From assembly GCF_000499785.1 (NCBI RefSeq), contig NZ_HG726020.1:496001-560000 (forward strand): a DNA stretch of 64,000 nt. The letters run 5' to 3'. Below are positions 43,108 through 53,017 of the stretch, in pieces. Numbering within the stretch: position 1 is the stretch's first letter; every line of letters begins with the position of its first letter. The notes under the pieces are model-generated. The model did not search any database, was not told where the DNA came from, and saw nothing but the letters and a program-made list of their open reading frames with translations. The position numbers were made by a program, and so were the translations under genes. Source of the DNA: Bacteroides neonati (GTDB lineage Bacteria; Bacteroidota; Bacteroidia; Bacteroidales; Bacteroidaceae).

Positions 43108-43314
43108 ATGAATAGAAAAGAATGTTATTTAAATTTTTATCAGGCTTTATTTATACTGATGGCAAGTTGGTTATACACACTTTTGACCTACTATATGCCA
43201 TTTGACGTGAATACGTATTCATTATGTGAAATTTATACTTTTCAAGGAGTACCATTTGGGCTAATATTAGGAGTTGTGCTAAATTATTATGATAAACGTA
43301 AAAAAGAACGCTAG
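43108..43314 (+). CDS. Small two-helix membrane protein with a strong Shine-Dalgarno
   Basis: 68 residues with two hydrophobic stretches ('FYQALFILMASWLYTLLTY', about 10-28; 'GVPFGLILGVVLNYY', about 47-61) and a basic end 'DKRKKER'. I do not recognise it. Its ATG is preceded by AAGGAGGTG (43093-43101) at ideal spacing. Bacteroidota genes mostly lack this signal, so the gene may have come from a Firmicutes-like donor or belong to a mobile element. Base use is A+T-rich, unlike the flanking core genes. Confidence 0.6.
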   Translation: MNRKECYLNFYQALFILMASWLYTLLTYYMPFDVNTYSLCEIYTFQGVPFGLILGVVLNYYDKRKKER

Positions 43315-43345
43315 TCAAAATTAAGAATGATACTCCTTACTTTGT

Positions 43346-43396
43346 CGGTATGCTCAAAGAGTCGGTATGCTCAAAGAGTCGGTATGCTCAAAGAGT
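43346..43396. repeat. Three exact 17-bp tandem repeats
   Basis: CGGTATGCTCAAAGAGT occurs three times without a gap between the small membrane-protein gene and the convergent lipoprotein gene. There is no hairpin. It is most likely a slippage array. Confidence 0.85.
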
Positions 43397-43444
43397 CGGC
43401 AGCGAAAACTTCACTACTCAACCGGATTCAATAAATCGGTGGGA

Positions 43445-44179
43445 TTATTGTCCCAAAGAGGCACTCTGTTCGAGGCGTTGATGCTCTTGGATCAGTTCTT
43501 GATTCTCCTTGGCCTTGGTCGTAAATTCTTTCACCATCTGCTGGTTTTTGAAGGTATGCGGGGCATCTTTCAGAATGGCTTCAATCTGTGGAGTCATGAT
43601 GGGATAAGGCAATCCGCTGCACATCATCATAAAGACACTGGGGCCCAATACGTTCTCGTAGTTATCCGAAATAAACTTACGCACATACGTATTCATATTC
43701 TCTATCAGCACACTGCCTTCCTGCGATAGTTGCTTGTGGATTTCGGCCAGATCGCCACCATCCATTACCATGCGCGCTTCCTTGCGTTCGAGCTCGGCTA
43801 TCTGCAAGTCCATCGCATTCTTCTTATCGACAAATTCGTAAAGGGCATCGTTGAGCGTAGTGCCGGTGGCTTTGAGCTCGGTGTTGTTAATGGTTATCTT
43901 AATGTTTCCGTTTTCGAGTACCAGCGGCATAATGCTCTCGTCGTCCATGTAGAGGCTCACCATCATCACCGAGTCGACTACGCCTTTCATGGAGAACAAA
44001 CCGTGTATCACTTCGGCCGAATCGACCTTCACCCACTCTCCATTGCTCAACGTTTTTATAAACAGCATCCGCCCGTCGAGACTACTCACCGACGAAGAGC
44101 CTTCGAGGTTATAGGTAGGGGTACACGAGGTAAACACCAAAAACAAAAGCAATAGAGAAGAAAGTTTGTTCATGTTCAT
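43445..44179 (-). CDS. DUF4369-like lipoprotein
   Basis: 244 residues (ATG 44179; 44173 is also possible). The lipobox 'LVFTSC' gives Cys19. The first ~110 mature residues ('YNLEGSSSVSSLDGRMLFIK', 'VDSAEVIHGLFSMKGVVDSV', 'PLVLENGNIKITINN') match the DUF4369 beta-sandwich, which often precedes a thioredoxin-like domain in Bacteroidota. Here the C-terminal part is a helical Gln/Glu-rich segment and no CxxC is present, so it is not a thiol-disulfide protein. Function unknown. It is divergent from the sulfatase maturase, with its own -7 box. Confidence 0.8.
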   Translation of the reverse strand: MNMNKLSSLLLLFLVFTSCTPTYNLEGSSSVSSLDGRMLFIKTLSNGEWVKVDSAEVIHGLFSMKGVVDSVMMVSLYMDDESIMPLVLENGNIKITINNTELKATGTTLNDALYEFVDKKNAMDLQIAELERKEARMVMDGGDLAEIHKQLSQEGSVLIENMNTYVRKFISDNYENVLGPSVFMMMCSGLPYPIMTPQIEAILKDAPHTFKNQQMVKEFTTKAKENQELIQEHQRLEQSASLGQ

Positions 44180-44209
44180 CGGTCAATGGATATGGAGTTT
44201 TTACTGCGG

Positions 44210-44217
44210 CAAAGGTA
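44210..44217 (-). promoter_or_regulatory. -7 box of the DUF4369-like lipoprotein gene
   Basis: TACCTTTG on the minus strand, 31 bp before the ATG at 44179, matches TAnnTTTG. Confidence 0.5.
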
Positions 44218-44332
44218 CAACGGATTCGCTATTCAAGGAAACATTTTATCAATATTTAAAACTTGTAATACTCTTTTCTTTAATAATCCTTATAAACATC
44301 CGATTGAGGTCGTTTTTTTCAGTTAGTTTACC

Positions 44333-44340
44333 TATTTTTG
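44333..44340 (+). promoter_or_regulatory. -7 box of the sulfatase maturase gene
   Basis: TATTTTTG (44333-44340) matches TAnnTTTG. It leaves a leader of about 60 nt before the ATG at 44409. The -33 region is only T-rich. Confidence 0.5.
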
Positions 44341-44408
44341 CACTTAGTTGGTTGACAAATAGTCAAAACCGGCAAACCGATATCCAGAAACATTCATAAC
44401 GCATATAA

Positions 44409-45632
44409 ATGACAACATACGCCCCTTTTGCCAAACCGCTATACGTGATGCTAAAGCCCGTTGGAGCGGTATGCAACCTTGCTTGCAACTATTGCTACTA
44501 CCTCGAAAAGTCTAAACTGTATCAGGAGAACCCCAAGCACGTGATGAGCGATGAACTGCTCGAGAAGTTCATCGAAGAGTACATCAACTCGCAAACCATG
44601 CCGCAGGTACTCTTCACCTGGCATGGAGGCGAAACGCTGATGCGCCCCATCGCATTCTACAAAAAGGCGATGGAGCTGCAAAAGAAATATGCACGCGGAC
44701 GCACCATCGACAACTGCATTCAAACCAACGGCACACTGCTGACGGATGAGTGGTGCGAATTTTTCAAAGCCAACAACTGGCTGGTAGGCGTATCAATCGA
44801 CGGGCCGCAGGAGTTTCACGATGAGTACCGCAAGAACAAGCTCGGCAAGCCCTCGTTTGTCAAAGTAATGCAAGGCATCAACTTACTCAAAAAGCACGGG
44901 GTGGAATGGAACGCCATGGCGGTGGTCAATGACTTCAACGCCGATTACCCACTCGAATTTTACCGTTTCTTCAAGGAGCTTGACTGTCACTACATTCAAT
45001 TCGCACCGATCGTAGAGCGTATCTTCCCACACGAAGACGGACGACACCTGGCTTCGCTCGCACAACGCGAAGGGGGCGAACTGGCCGAATTCTCCATCAC
45101 CCCCGAACAATGGGGAAACTTTCTCTGCACCATCTTCGACGAATGGGTAAAGGAGGATGTGGGCAACTACTACATCCAACTGTTCGACTCGACACTCGCC
45201 AACTGGGTCGGCGAGCAACCGGGCGTATGCAGCATGGCCAAAACCTGCGGACACGCCGGAGTGATGGAGTTTAACGGTGATGTGTATTCGTGCGACCACT
45301 TCGTATTTCCCGAATTTAAACTGGGCAACATCTACTCCAAAACCCTGGTCGAGATGCTTTATAGCGAACGGCAGAACGCCTTCGGGCAGATGAAGCAGAA
45401 ATCGCTCCCCACCCAATGCAAGGAGTGCGAATTCCTTTTCGCCTGCAACGGCGAGTGCCCCAAAAACCGATTCGTACGCACCGAAAGCGGCGAATACGGA
45501 TTGAACTATCTCTGCAAAGGCTATTACCAATTCTTCCAACACGCAGCACCCTATATGGACTTTATGAAAAATGAGCTGATGAACCAACGTCCGCCGGCCA
45601 ATGTGATGAACGCTACCATAGACATCTCCTAA
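44409..45632 (+). CDS. chuR: Anaerobic sulfatase-maturating enzyme (radical SAM/SPASM)
   Basis: 407-residue cytoplasmic enzyme that oxidises the active-site Ser or Cys of sulfatases to formylglycine before export. It has the radical-SAM cluster CNLACNYC (about 18-25), 'FTWHGGETLMRP', 'IQTNGTLL', 'VSIDGP', and a SPASM domain with the two extra clusters: 'CSMAKTCGHAGVMEFNGDVY', 'SCDHFVFPE', 'CKECEFLFACNGECPKNRF' and 'YLCKGYYQFF'. Length and order match anSMEbt, known as ChuR in B. thetaiotaomicron. It stands apart from the PULs, so one maturase would serve all sulfatases, including the two Ser-type ones in this window. Confidence 0.97.
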   Translation: MTTYAPFAKPLYVMLKPVGAVCNLACNYCYYLEKSKLYQENPKHVMSDELLEKFIEEYINSQTMPQVLFTWHGGETLMRPIAFYKKAMELQKKYARGRTIDNCIQTNGTLLTDEWCEFFKANNWLVGVSIDGPQEFHDEYRKNKLGKPSFVKVMQGINLLKKHGVEWNAMAVVNDFNADYPLEFYRFFKELDCHYIQFAPIVERIFPHEDGRHLASLAQREGGELAEFSITPEQWGNFLCTIFDEWVKEDVGNYYIQLFDSTLANWVGEQPGVCSMAKTCGHAGVMEFNGDVYSCDHFVFPEFKLGNIYSKTLVEMLYSERQNAFGQMKQKSLPTQCKECEFLFACNGECPKNRFVRTESGEYGLNYLCKGYYQFFQHAAPYMDFMKNELMNQRPPANVMNATIDIS

Positions 45633-45698
45633 AGGCTGTATCCGGAGTAAACATAAGACGAACATGTAACGATAATAATTATATAAATTGTAAACTAA

Positions 45699-47867
45699 AT
45701 GATGAACAAACTAAAACTTTTCGTGCTGGCACTCTTCGTGCTGGTAACAAGTGCTGCCAAGGCAGACGAAGGTATGTGGCTGCTGCAGCTGATGCAACAG
45801 CAGAACTCCATCGACATGATGAAGAAACAGGGGCTCAAGCTCGAAGCCAACGACCTGTACAACCCCAACGGTACCTCACTCAAAGATGCTGTCGGTATCT
45901 TCGGCGGCGGCTGCACGGGAGAGATCATCTCGCCCGAAGGCTTGATCCTGACCAACCACCACTGTGGATACGGTTCGATTCAGCAACACAGCTCGGTAGA
46001 GCATGACTACCTCACCGATGGTTTCTGGGCTACGTCGAGAGACAAGGAACTGGCTACTCCGGGGCTGAAGTTCACCTTCATCGAACGCATCGAAGACATC
46101 ACCGACCTGGTCAATGCCAAGGTGGCTGCCAAGGAAATCACCGAATCGGAATCGTTCACCAACACCTTCCTTAGCAAACTGGCCAAAGAGTTGCACAGCA
46201 AAAGCGACCTGAAGGACAAAAAAGGAATCGTACCGCAAGCACTGCCTTTCTATGCAGGCAATAAATTCTACTTGTTCTACAAGAAGATATACCCCGACGT
46301 ACGTATGGTAGCCGCTCCTCCCTCATCGGTAGGTAAGTTTGGCGGCGAAACCGACAACTGGATGTGGCCACGCCATACGGGCGACTTCTCGATCTTCCGT
46401 ATCTATGCCGATGCCAATGGCGAGCCAACCGAATATGCAGCCACCAACGTGCCGCTGAAAACACCCAAGCACCTACCCATCTCGATCAAAGGATTGAACG
46501 AGGGCGACTACGCCATGGTAATGGGATTTCCGGGTAGCACCAGCCGCTACCTCACCGTATCGGAGGTGAAAGAGCGCATGGATGCCAGCAACGCTCCCCG
46601 CATCAAAGTGCGTGGTGCTCGCTTGGCGGTACTCAAAGAGGTGATGAACGCCAGCGACAAAACGCGTATCCAATACGCCAGCAAGTATGCCGGTTCGTCA
46701 AACTACTGGAAGAACTCGATCGGTATGAACAAAGCCATCATCGACAACAATGTATTGGGCGACAAGGAGGCACAGGAGGCCAAATTTGCCGAGTTTGCCA
46801 AAGCACAAAACAATGCCGATTACCTCAGCGTAGTGCAGAAGATCGACGATGCCATAGCCAAAACATCGCCTGTGAAGTATCAACTCACCTGCCTCACCGA
46901 GGTGTTTTACAGCGGTATCGAGTTCGGCAGCCCTTTCCAGATCATGGATCAACTGAAGAAAGCGTTGCAAGAGAAGAACGACTCGGCCGTCAATGCCAAC
47001 ATCGAGAAACTCAAAGCAGTCTATGCCGATATTCACAACAAAGACTACGATCATGAGGTAGACCGCAAAGTAGCCAAAGCACTCCTACCGCTTTATGCCG
47101 AAATGGTTCCCGCAGGCAGCCGTCCGGCTATCTATACGGTGATCGAAAAGGAGTATAAGGGCGATTACAACAAATATATCGATGCATTGTACAACAGCTC
47201 CATCCTTGCCAATCAGGCCAACTTCGACAAGTTCCTGAAGAAGCCGACCGTAAAAGCCATCGACAACGATATGGCCACCGCCTACTCGCGTGCCAAATAC
47301 GATCAACTGGACGCACTCGACAAGCAGTTGGGCGATCTGCCCAAAGAGCTGGCGTTGCTGCACAAGACCTACATCCGCGGCTTGGGCGAGATGAAGTTGC
47401 CTACTCCCTCGTATCCCGATGCAAACTTCACGCTGCGACTCACCTACGGTAACGTGAAACCTTACAGCCCCAAAGACGGTGTGCACTACAAATACTACAC
47501 AACGACCAACGGTATTCTCGAAAAGGAGAACCCCGACGACCGCGAGTTCAACGTGCCCGCCAAGCTCAAAGAGCTGATCGTTAACAAAGACTTTGGCCGC
47601 TACGCACTGCCCAATGGCGATATGCCGGTATGCTTCCTGTCGACCAACGATATCACCGGCGGTAACTCGGGAAGCCCTGTGCTCAATGCCAACGGCGAAC
47701 TGATCGGTTGTGCCTTCGACGGCAACTGGGAGTCGCTCAGCGGCGACATCAACTTCGACAACGAGTTGCAACGCTGCATCAACCTCGACATTCGCTACGT
47801 ACTCTTCATCCTCGAAAAACTGGGCGGATGCGGACACTTGATTAACGAAATGACTATTGTAGAATGA
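45699..47867 (+). CDS. S46 dipeptidyl-peptidase, predicted DPP7-type
   Basis: 722-residue periplasmic serine peptidase that cuts dipeptides from the N-terminus of peptides. It has a signal peptide (1-22). The trypsin-like fold has the His in 'TNHHCGYG' (87-88), an Asp near 226 and the nucleophile Ser657 in 'GGNSGSPV'. In S46 enzymes the residue 18 places after the Ser sets specificity: Gly gives DPP7 (hydrophobic P1), Arg gives DPP11 (Asp/Glu P1). Here it is Gly675 ('CAFDGNW'). Its stop overlaps the start of the second S46 gene (ATGA). Confidence 0.93.
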   Translation: MMNKLKLFVLALFVLVTSAAKADEGMWLLQLMQQQNSIDMMKKQGLKLEANDLYNPNGTSLKDAVGIFGGGCTGEIISPEGLILTNHHCGYGSIQQHSSVEHDYLTDGFWATSRDKELATPGLKFTFIERIEDITDLVNAKVAAKEITESESFTNTFLSKLAKELHSKSDLKDKKGIVPQALPFYAGNKFYLFYKKIYPDVRMVAAPPSSVGKFGGETDNWMWPRHTGDFSIFRIYADANGEPTEYAATNVPLKTPKHLPISIKGLNEGDYAMVMGFPGSTSRYLTVSEVKERMDASNAPRIKVRGARLAVLKEVMNASDKTRIQYASKYAGSSNYWKNSIGMNKAIIDNNVLGDKEAQEAKFAEFAKAQNNADYLSVVQKIDDAIAKTSPVKYQLTCLTEVFYSGIEFGSPFQIMDQLKKALQEKNDSAVNANIEKLKAVYADIHNKDYDHEVDRKVAKALLPLYAEMVPAGSRPAIYTVIEKEYKGDYNKYIDALYNSSILANQANFDKFLKKPTVKAIDNDMATAYSRAKYDQLDALDKQLGDLPKELALLHKTYIRGLGEMKLPTPSYPDANFTLRLTYGNVKPYSPKDGVHYKYYTTTNGILEKENPDDREFNVPAKLKELIVNKDFGRYALPNGDMPVCFLSTNDITGGNSGSPVLNANGELIGCAFDGNWESLSGDINFDNELQRCINLDIRYVLFILEKLGGCGHLINEMTIVE

Positions 47868-50050
47868 GAAAACAACTATTCATAGCTGCCTTGTCGTTGG
47901 CTGCGCTCACCGCGCAGGCCGACGAGGGCATGTGGATGCTCACCGACCTGCGGGCGCAGAATGCTGCCGTGATGCGCGAACTCGGTCTGGAAATACCCAT
48001 TGAGCAAGTATACAGCGATAATGCCATTTCGCTGAAAGATGCCGTTGTGCACTTCGGCGGCGGATGTACGGGCGAGATCATCTCGTCCGAAGGATTGCTG
48101 CTGACCAACCACCACTGCGGTTACGGTGCCATTCAGCAACACAGCAGCGTAGAACACGACTACCTGACCGACGGCTTCTGGGCCATGAACCGCAACGAAG
48201 AGCTGCCTTGCGAGGGGCTTAAGGTGACGTTCATCGACCGCATCCTCGACATCACTCCCTACGTGCAGGCACAACTTAAGGTAGACGAAGATCCGCAAGG
48301 CACCAACTACCTCTCGCCCAAATATCTCGAGAAGGTGGCCGACCGCTTTGCCAAAGCCGAAAACATCGAACTGACCCCGGCTACACGCCTCGAACTGAAA
48401 GCCTTCTACGGCGGCAACCGCTACTACCTGTTTGTAAAGACGGTGTACAGCGACATCCGCATGGTAGGTGCGCCTCCCTCATCGATCGGTAAGTTCGGAG
48501 CCGACACCGACAACTGGATGTGGCCACGCCAAACGGGCGATTTCTCGCTCTTCCGCATCTATGCCGACAAAGACGGCAAACCGGCCGAATACGCAAAAGA
48601 CAACGTACCCTTGAAGGTAAAGAAACACCTGAAGATCAATCTGGGTGGCATCGAGAAGAACGACTTCGCCTTCGTCATGGGCTTTCCCGGCCGCAACTGG
48701 CGATACATGATCTCCGACGAGGTAGAGGAGCGCATGCAAACCACCAACTTCATGCGTCACCACGTACGTGGCGACCGTCAGGAGGTATTGATGGCGGAGA
48801 TGCTCAAAGACCCTGCCGTACGTATTCACTACGCCAGCAAGTACGCCTCGAGCGCCAACTACTGGAAAAACGCCATCGGCATGAACGAAGGATTGGTACG
48901 TTTGGGCGTACTCGACACGAAACGCGCCCAACAAGAGAAACTCCTGGCTCGCGGCAGCGAAAAGGGCGATAACTCTTATCAGCAAGCCTTCGATCAGATA
49001 CGCAGCATCGTGCAGCAGCGTCGCGCACCGCTTTATCACCAACAGGCCATCAACGAGGCATTGGTCACAGCACTCGATTTCATGAAGTTGCCATCGACCA
49101 AAGAAGTGGCGGTAGCCTTGTCTAAAAAAGGCGGTAAGGATTCTCAAAAAGAGGGTGAGGTTTTACAGAAAGCCCTCGAGGTTTTGCAGAAAAACGGCGA
49201 GAAGTATTTCGCCTCCGTACCCTTCCCCGAAGTAGAACGGGCAGTGGCCAAAAAGATGCTTAAGACCTACGCGGGATACATCCCCCAAGAGGAGCGCATC
49301 AGCATCTTCAAGGTGATCGACACCCGCTTCAAAGGCGATAGCGATGCCTTTGTCGATGCTTGTTTCAAGTACTCGATATTCGGCAGCAAGGAGAATTTCG
49401 ACAAATTCATGCGTCGCCCCTCGCTCAACACGCTCGAAAAAGACTGGATGCTGCTGTTCAAATACTCCATCACCGACGGATTGCTGAAAACAGCACTCGC
49501 CATGGAACAAGCCAACAAGAACTATGACGCCGCCCACAAGGTATGGGTCAAGGGAATGATGGATATGAAGCAGGAGAACGGCACCCCGATCTATCCCGAT
49601 GCCAACTCGACCTTGCGTCTGACGTACGGTAAGGTGCGCCCTTACGAGCCTGCCGACGGAGTGGTTTACGATTACTACACCACCCTCAAAGGAGCGATGG
49701 AGAAGGAAGATCCCAATAATTGGGAATTCGTTGTGCCGGCCAAACTGAAACAACTGTATCAAGCCAAAGACTTCGGCCGCTATGCGATGAAGAATGGCGA
49801 GATGCCCGTTTGCTTCATCATCGATACCGATAATACGGGAGGAAACTCGGGTAGCCCCGTGTTCAACGGCAAAGGCGAACTGATCGGAACCGGTTTCGAC
49901 CGTAACTACGAAGGGTTGACAGGCGATATCGCCTTCCGCCCATCATCGCAGCGAGCTGCCTGCGTAGACATCCGCTATACGCTGTTCATCATCGACAAGT
50001 ATGCCGGAGCTTCGCACCTGATCGATGAACTCGACATTGTAGCAGAGTAA
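47864..50050 (+). CDS. S46 dipeptidyl-peptidase, predicted DPP11-type
   Basis: 728 residues, clearly paralogous to the preceding gene along its whole length and translationally coupled to it (ATGA overlap). It has a signal peptide (1-19), the His motif 'TNHHCGYG', and Ser662 in 'GGNSGSPV'. The residue 18 places after the Ser is Arg680 ('TGFDRNY'), as in DPP11, which prefers Asp or Glu at P1. The pair would thus split peptides with both hydrophobic and acidic second residues in the periplasm. The assignment rests on one residue plus family knowledge. Confidence 0.92.
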   Translation: MRKQLFIAALSLAALTAQADEGMWMLTDLRAQNAAVMRELGLEIPIEQVYSDNAISLKDAVVHFGGGCTGEIISSEGLLLTNHHCGYGAIQQHSSVEHDYLTDGFWAMNRNEELPCEGLKVTFIDRILDITPYVQAQLKVDEDPQGTNYLSPKYLEKVADRFAKAENIELTPATRLELKAFYGGNRYYLFVKTVYSDIRMVGAPPSSIGKFGADTDNWMWPRQTGDFSLFRIYADKDGKPAEYAKDNVPLKVKKHLKINLGGIEKNDFAFVMGFPGRNWRYMISDEVEERMQTTNFMRHHVRGDRQEVLMAEMLKDPAVRIHYASKYASSANYWKNAIGMNEGLVRLGVLDTKRAQQEKLLARGSEKGDNSYQQAFDQIRSIVQQRRAPLYHQQAINEALVTALDFMKLPSTKEVAVALSKKGGKDSQKEGEVLQKALEVLQKNGEKYFASVPFPEVERAVAKKMLKTYAGYIPQEERISIFKVIDTRFKGDSDAFVDACFKYSIFGSKENFDKFMRRPSLNTLEKDWMLLFKYSITDGLLKTALAMEQANKNYDAAHKVWVKGMMDMKQENGTPIYPDANSTLRLTYGKVRPYEPADGVVYDYYTTLKGAMEKEDPNNWEFVVPAKLKQLYQAKDFGRYAMKNGEMPVCFIIDTDNTGGNSGSPVFNGKGELIGTGFDRNYEGLTGDIAFRPSSQRAACVDIRYTLFIIDKYAGASHLIDELDIVAE

Positions 50051-50078
50051 ACACACTCGCGCTACGAAAATACGCATC

Positions 50079-50146
50079 AAAGCCTCACAGCCTGTTCTCC
50101 GCCCCACCGGGTGCAATCAAAAGAGAATAAGCTGTGAGGCTTTTTT
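50079..50146. terminator. Bidirectional terminator between S46 genes and glycosyltransferase
   Basis: AAAGCCTCACAGC (50079-50091) pairs with GCTGTGAGGCTTT (50131-50143) and is followed by T6 on the plus strand. The T-run reaches the stop codon of the convergent glycosyltransferase gene. Confidence 0.85.
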
Positions 50147-51266
50147 AGATGAAATTCTCTACCAGATACATATCCTCTACCACCTCTTCGGGGCTGCCCA
50201 ATCGTTCGAGCTCGCTGATAAAGCGACGTTCGCTACTCGAGGCCCAATAGTAAAATTCGGGGTTGGCACACGTATGCTCCGTACTCTCTAAGAGCAACCC
50301 GAGGTCAAATTCATCGCTTACAACTCCTGCACCTGCCCGAAGGGCATCGTGTGCGTTGCAATCCTGCTCGATGTGGGCGGGCACCATCAACACCGGCTTG
50401 CCCAGAAACATCGCTTCGCATATCGATTCGAATCCTGCTGTGCAGGCATACGCTTTGCAACCTGCCAGGTATTTTAGAAATTTCATATCATCTATCTGAT
50501 GAAAAGTTAATGTATCATCTATCTGTTTCTCGTCGTCCGCATCGGCCTTGTCCCAGAAGAAATGCAACGGCACCTTGGGGTGAGCCGCATGAAAGGCCTC
50601 TACCCCATCGGCAAATCCGGCATTGACCATGTATCCGTGAATGTAATCGCCCCGCTCGGGTCTGATCGAGGTCACCTCGCGCCGCAGCAACGGAGGCATC
50701 ACCACGATTTTGCTGCCGCGATCCTCGTGCATGTGGCTGAACGACAGAGCCAGCCGACGCTTGGTGCGAAGACTCGTCAGCCGGGTGAAGAAGCGCAGCA
50801 TCGTTAGCTGCACGGCACTTTTCTGCGGAAACGAGAACTCCCGGTGCAGAAAAAGATATTGATGCCCGATGCATACATACGGAACCGAAGGGCGGAAGAA
50901 TGCATAGGTAAGCCCCGTGAGCAATTCGTAGAAGTTGATTACGATATCGGCCTTGGTCTCCTTGATGCGTTCGTTTATATACGCCATGCTCCGCAAATAC
51001 TCGGGCATACGCAAGAGATTGTAGGTAAAGCTTCTCATTAAATCGGCTCGTTTATTGTCTGCCGTAGGCAGAAAGTTCGGACTCAGAAAACGCTTCACCG
51101 GAGCATGAATGTTTCGGTTGAAAAAGCCGGGCAACGTGCGCGATGAGCTCTTCCCAACAAGTACCTCGACCACCTGATGGCCGTTGCGTCTTAACATCTC
51201 TTCGAGGGTAATGGCTTGCGTAAAATGTCCTCTGCCCTCGCCTTGTACAATAAATAAGAATTTCAT
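50145..51266 (-). CDS. Glycosyltransferase, GT-B fold (UDP-glycosyltransferase/MurG-like)
   Basis: 373 residues. The N-terminal Rossmann start 'MKFLFIVQGEGRGHFTQAIT' has the GxGRGH glycine loop of this group. The C-terminal domain has 'MKFLKYLAGCKAYACTAGFE', 'SICEAMFLGKPVLMVPAHIEQ' and 'DCNAHDALRAGAGVV', the donor-binding segment of MGT/MurG-type enzymes. There is no signal peptide or membrane helix. Donor and acceptor are unknown; lipid or surface-sugar glycosylation at the inner membrane is the usual role. It stands alone. Confidence 0.85.
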   Translation of the reverse strand: MKFLFIVQGEGRGHFTQAITLEEMLRRNGHQVVEVLVGKSSSRTLPGFFNRNIHAPVKRFLSPNFLPTADNKRADLMRSFTYNLLRMPEYLRSMAYINERIKETKADIVINFYELLTGLTYAFFRPSVPYVCIGHQYLFLHREFSFPQKSAVQLTMLRFFTRLTSLRTKRRLALSFSHMHEDRGSKIVVMPPLLRREVTSIRPERGDYIHGYMVNAGFADGVEAFHAAHPKVPLHFFWDKADADDEKQIDDTLTFHQIDDMKFLKYLAGCKAYACTAGFESICEAMFLGKPVLMVPAHIEQDCNAHDALRAGAGVVSDEFDLGLLLESTEHTCANPEFYYWASSSERRFISELERLGSPEEVVEDMYLVENFI

Positions 51267-51482
51267 GATGCTATCGTTATTGGTTCTTTATAAAAGTTTA
51301 CCTGTCAACCATTAGTAAGATTTTGATAGGCAAAGGTCTATTTTACAGATGACAGAAGAATGTCTACCGTATGACTATTGCATGAACAAAAAGGCATTTT
51401 TCGCGTTATAATAAGAAAATAGTAATTATATTCGCAGTCTGAAAACAGGCTGCATTCATTTTTTGAAGAAAGGAAAAAGATT

Positions 51483-51788
51483 ATGGAAAGATTTGAAGAA
51501 TTGATACAGTCCCCCTTTCCCGTTTTAGTTGACTTCTTTGCCGAGTGGTGTGGCCCTTGCAAAGCGATGAAACCCATACTCGAGGAGTTGAAATCGAAAG
51601 TGGGCGATAAGGCTCGTATTGCAAAGATTGATGTAGATCAGCATAAAGACCTGGCACATCGGTTTAAGATACAAACCGTACCTACGCTCATTCTGTTTGT
51701 TAACGGAGAGTCTGTGTGGCGGCAATCGGGAGTAATGTCTGCCAAAGATTTGGCAGAAGTGATAGAACAATACACACATAAAAAATAA
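51483..51788 (+). CDS. trxA: Thioredoxin
   Basis: 101 residues, a single thioredoxin domain without signal peptide. The redox site is 'WCGPCK' (about 25-30) and the cis-Pro is in 'VPTLILFVNGE'. It is cytoplasmic. It lies 2 bp before a second, exported thioredoxin-like gene in the same direction. Confidence 0.95.
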   Translation: MERFEELIQSPFPVLVDFFAEWCGPCKAMKPILEELKSKVGDKARIAKIDVDQHKDLAHRFKIQTVPTLILFVNGESVWRQSGVMSAKDLAEVIEQYTHKK

Positions 51789-51790
51789 GA

Positions 51791-52255
51791 ATGAAAAAAG
51801 TAATTGTAATGGTCGCTCTCGTCATGATGGGTATGTTTGCATACGCCACCAACGACGGCGCGAAAGTCTCTCAGACAGGTAAGGTAGCGGACAGTGGCGA
51901 GGTAATTGCCATGAACAAAGCCATGTTTATTAATAATGTATTCGACTTTCAGCAGAAAGCAGCCGCATGGAAATACAAAGGAACCAAACCGGCTATCATC
52001 GACTTGTATGCCGACTGGTGTGGCCCCTGCCGCCAAACAGCCCCTATCATGAAGGAGCTTGCCAAAGAGTATGCCGGAAAGATTGTGATCTACAAAGTCA
52101 ATGTAGATAAGGAAAAGGAGCTTGCTGCTCTTTTCAACGCAACCAGCATTCCGCTTTTTGTGTATATCCCCTTGAATGGCGAACCGCAAATGATGCGTGG
52201 CGCGGCCGATAAGGCAACGTTTAAGAAAGCCATCGATGAGTTTCTATTGAAATAA
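51791..52255 (+). CDS. Exported thioredoxin-like protein
   Basis: 154 residues. A signal peptide (1-19, ending 'FAYA') is followed by a ~25-residue linker and a thioredoxin domain with 'DWCGPCRQ' (about 75-82) and cis-Pro in 'TSIPLFVYIP'. It would handle thiols in the periplasm. It is paired with cytoplasmic trxA, but no membrane reductant carrier such as CcdA is nearby. Confidence 0.92.
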   Translation: MKKVIVMVALVMMGMFAYATNDGAKVSQTGKVADSGEVIAMNKAMFINNVFDFQQKAAAWKYKGTKPAIIDLYADWCGPCRQTAPIMKELAKEYAGKIVIYKVNVDKEKELAALFNATSIPLFVYIPLNGEPQMMRGAADKATFKKAIDEFLLK

Positions 52256-52289
52256 AAGATAGCTCCCCTTAGGGGGAGGAAGAAGTAAT

Positions 52290-52328
52290 AAGGGCTACAT
52301 TCTCGTAAGAATGTAGCCCTTATTGTTT
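52290..52328 (+). terminator. Terminator of the thioredoxin operon
   Basis: AGGGCTACATTCT (52291-52303) pairs with AGAATGTAGCCCT (52308-52320) around a 4-nt loop, followed by TATTGTTT. The stem is very stable. A smaller stem, CTCCCCTTAGGGGGAG, lies just before it. Confidence 0.85.
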
Positions 52329-52331
52329 GAA

Positions 52332-52419
52332 ATAGCCGGAACCTTTGAGTGCGATGGTCGGAACCTTTGCCTCATATAGTCGGAACCTCCGGGTAGTGTG
52401 GTCGAGCCCTTTTCAGCTC
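52332..52419. repeat. Four degenerate 22-bp tandem repeats
   Basis: Units start at 52332, 52354, 52376 and 52398, with the shared core A-T-R-G-Y-C-G-G-A-A-C-C-T (ATAGTCGGAACCT in unit 3). Unit 4 is the most worn. They lie between the thioredoxin terminator and the convergent rubrerythrin gene. No function is evident. Confidence 0.65.
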
Positions 52420-52438
52420 CCGACTATTCCGTATGGTT

Positions 52439-52996
52439 TTACTTATCGCCGAAGTAACGGTTGTACAGTCCTTCGAAACCTTTGCCATGACGAGCTTCGT
52501 CTTTGCACATTTCGTGAACGGTATCGTGAATAGCGTCGAGGTTCAATGCCTTAGCACGTGTAGCGATACGTTTTTTGTCTTCGCAAGCACCTTGCTCTGC
52601 ATCTTTACGTTTCTGCAAGTTGGTCTTTGTATCCCATACGCAGTCGCCCAACAATTCGGCAAACTTAGAAGCGTGTTCTGCCTCTTCCCAAGCATAGCGC
52701 TTGAAAGCCTCAGCTACCTCGGGGTAACCTTCGCGATCGGCCTGACGGCTCATAGCCAAGTACATACCTACTTCGGTACATTCGCCCAAGAAGTGGTTGT
52801 TCAGGTCTTTGATCATCTCTTCGTCGCAACCTTTGGCTACGCCGATTACGTGTTCGTCAGCAAAAGCCAAGGCACCGCCTTCTACTTCAACAACTTCTAC
52901 AAATTTGCTGGCAGGAGCTTTGCACAAAGGACATTTCTCGGGAGCTGCGTCACCTTCATGAACGTAACCGCAAACAGTACATCTAAATTTCTTCAT
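52439..52996 (-). CDS. Rubrerythrin-family peroxidase with N-terminal rubredoxin (reverse rubrerythrin type)
   Basis: 185 residues. The N-terminal rubredoxin-like iron site is '[11 protein letters not shown]' with 'CPLCKAP' (residues 6-30). A ferritin-like di-iron four-helix bundle follows, with '[20 protein letters not shown]' (first E-x6-Y), '[10 protein letters not shown]' (E-x2-H) and '[14 protein letters not shown]' (E-x2-H). It reduces peroxide with electrons from NAD(P)H through the rubredoxin site. It lies 21 bp after a PerR-like gene, in one operon, so peroxide relieves repression of both. Confidence 0.93.
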   Translation of the reverse strand: MKKFRCTVCGYVHEGDAAPEKCPLCKAPASKFVEVVEVEGGALAFADEHVIGVAKGCDEEMIKDLNNHFLGECTEVGMYLAMSRQADREGYPEVAEAFKRYAWEEAEHASKFAELLGDCVWDTKTNLQKRKDAEQGACEDKKRIATRAKALNLDAIHDTVHEMCKDEARHGKGFEGLYNRYFGDK

Positions 52997-53017
52997 TTCT
53001 TTTTTCTTTTTAATTAA

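Noticed and set aside
43346..43396. Three 17-bp repeats as a mini-CRISPR
   Set aside because: There are no spacers between the copies and no cas genes.
43445..44179. Thiol-disulfide oxidoreductase, as in many DUF4369 proteins
   Set aside because: The protein lacks a thioredoxin domain and any CxxC motif.
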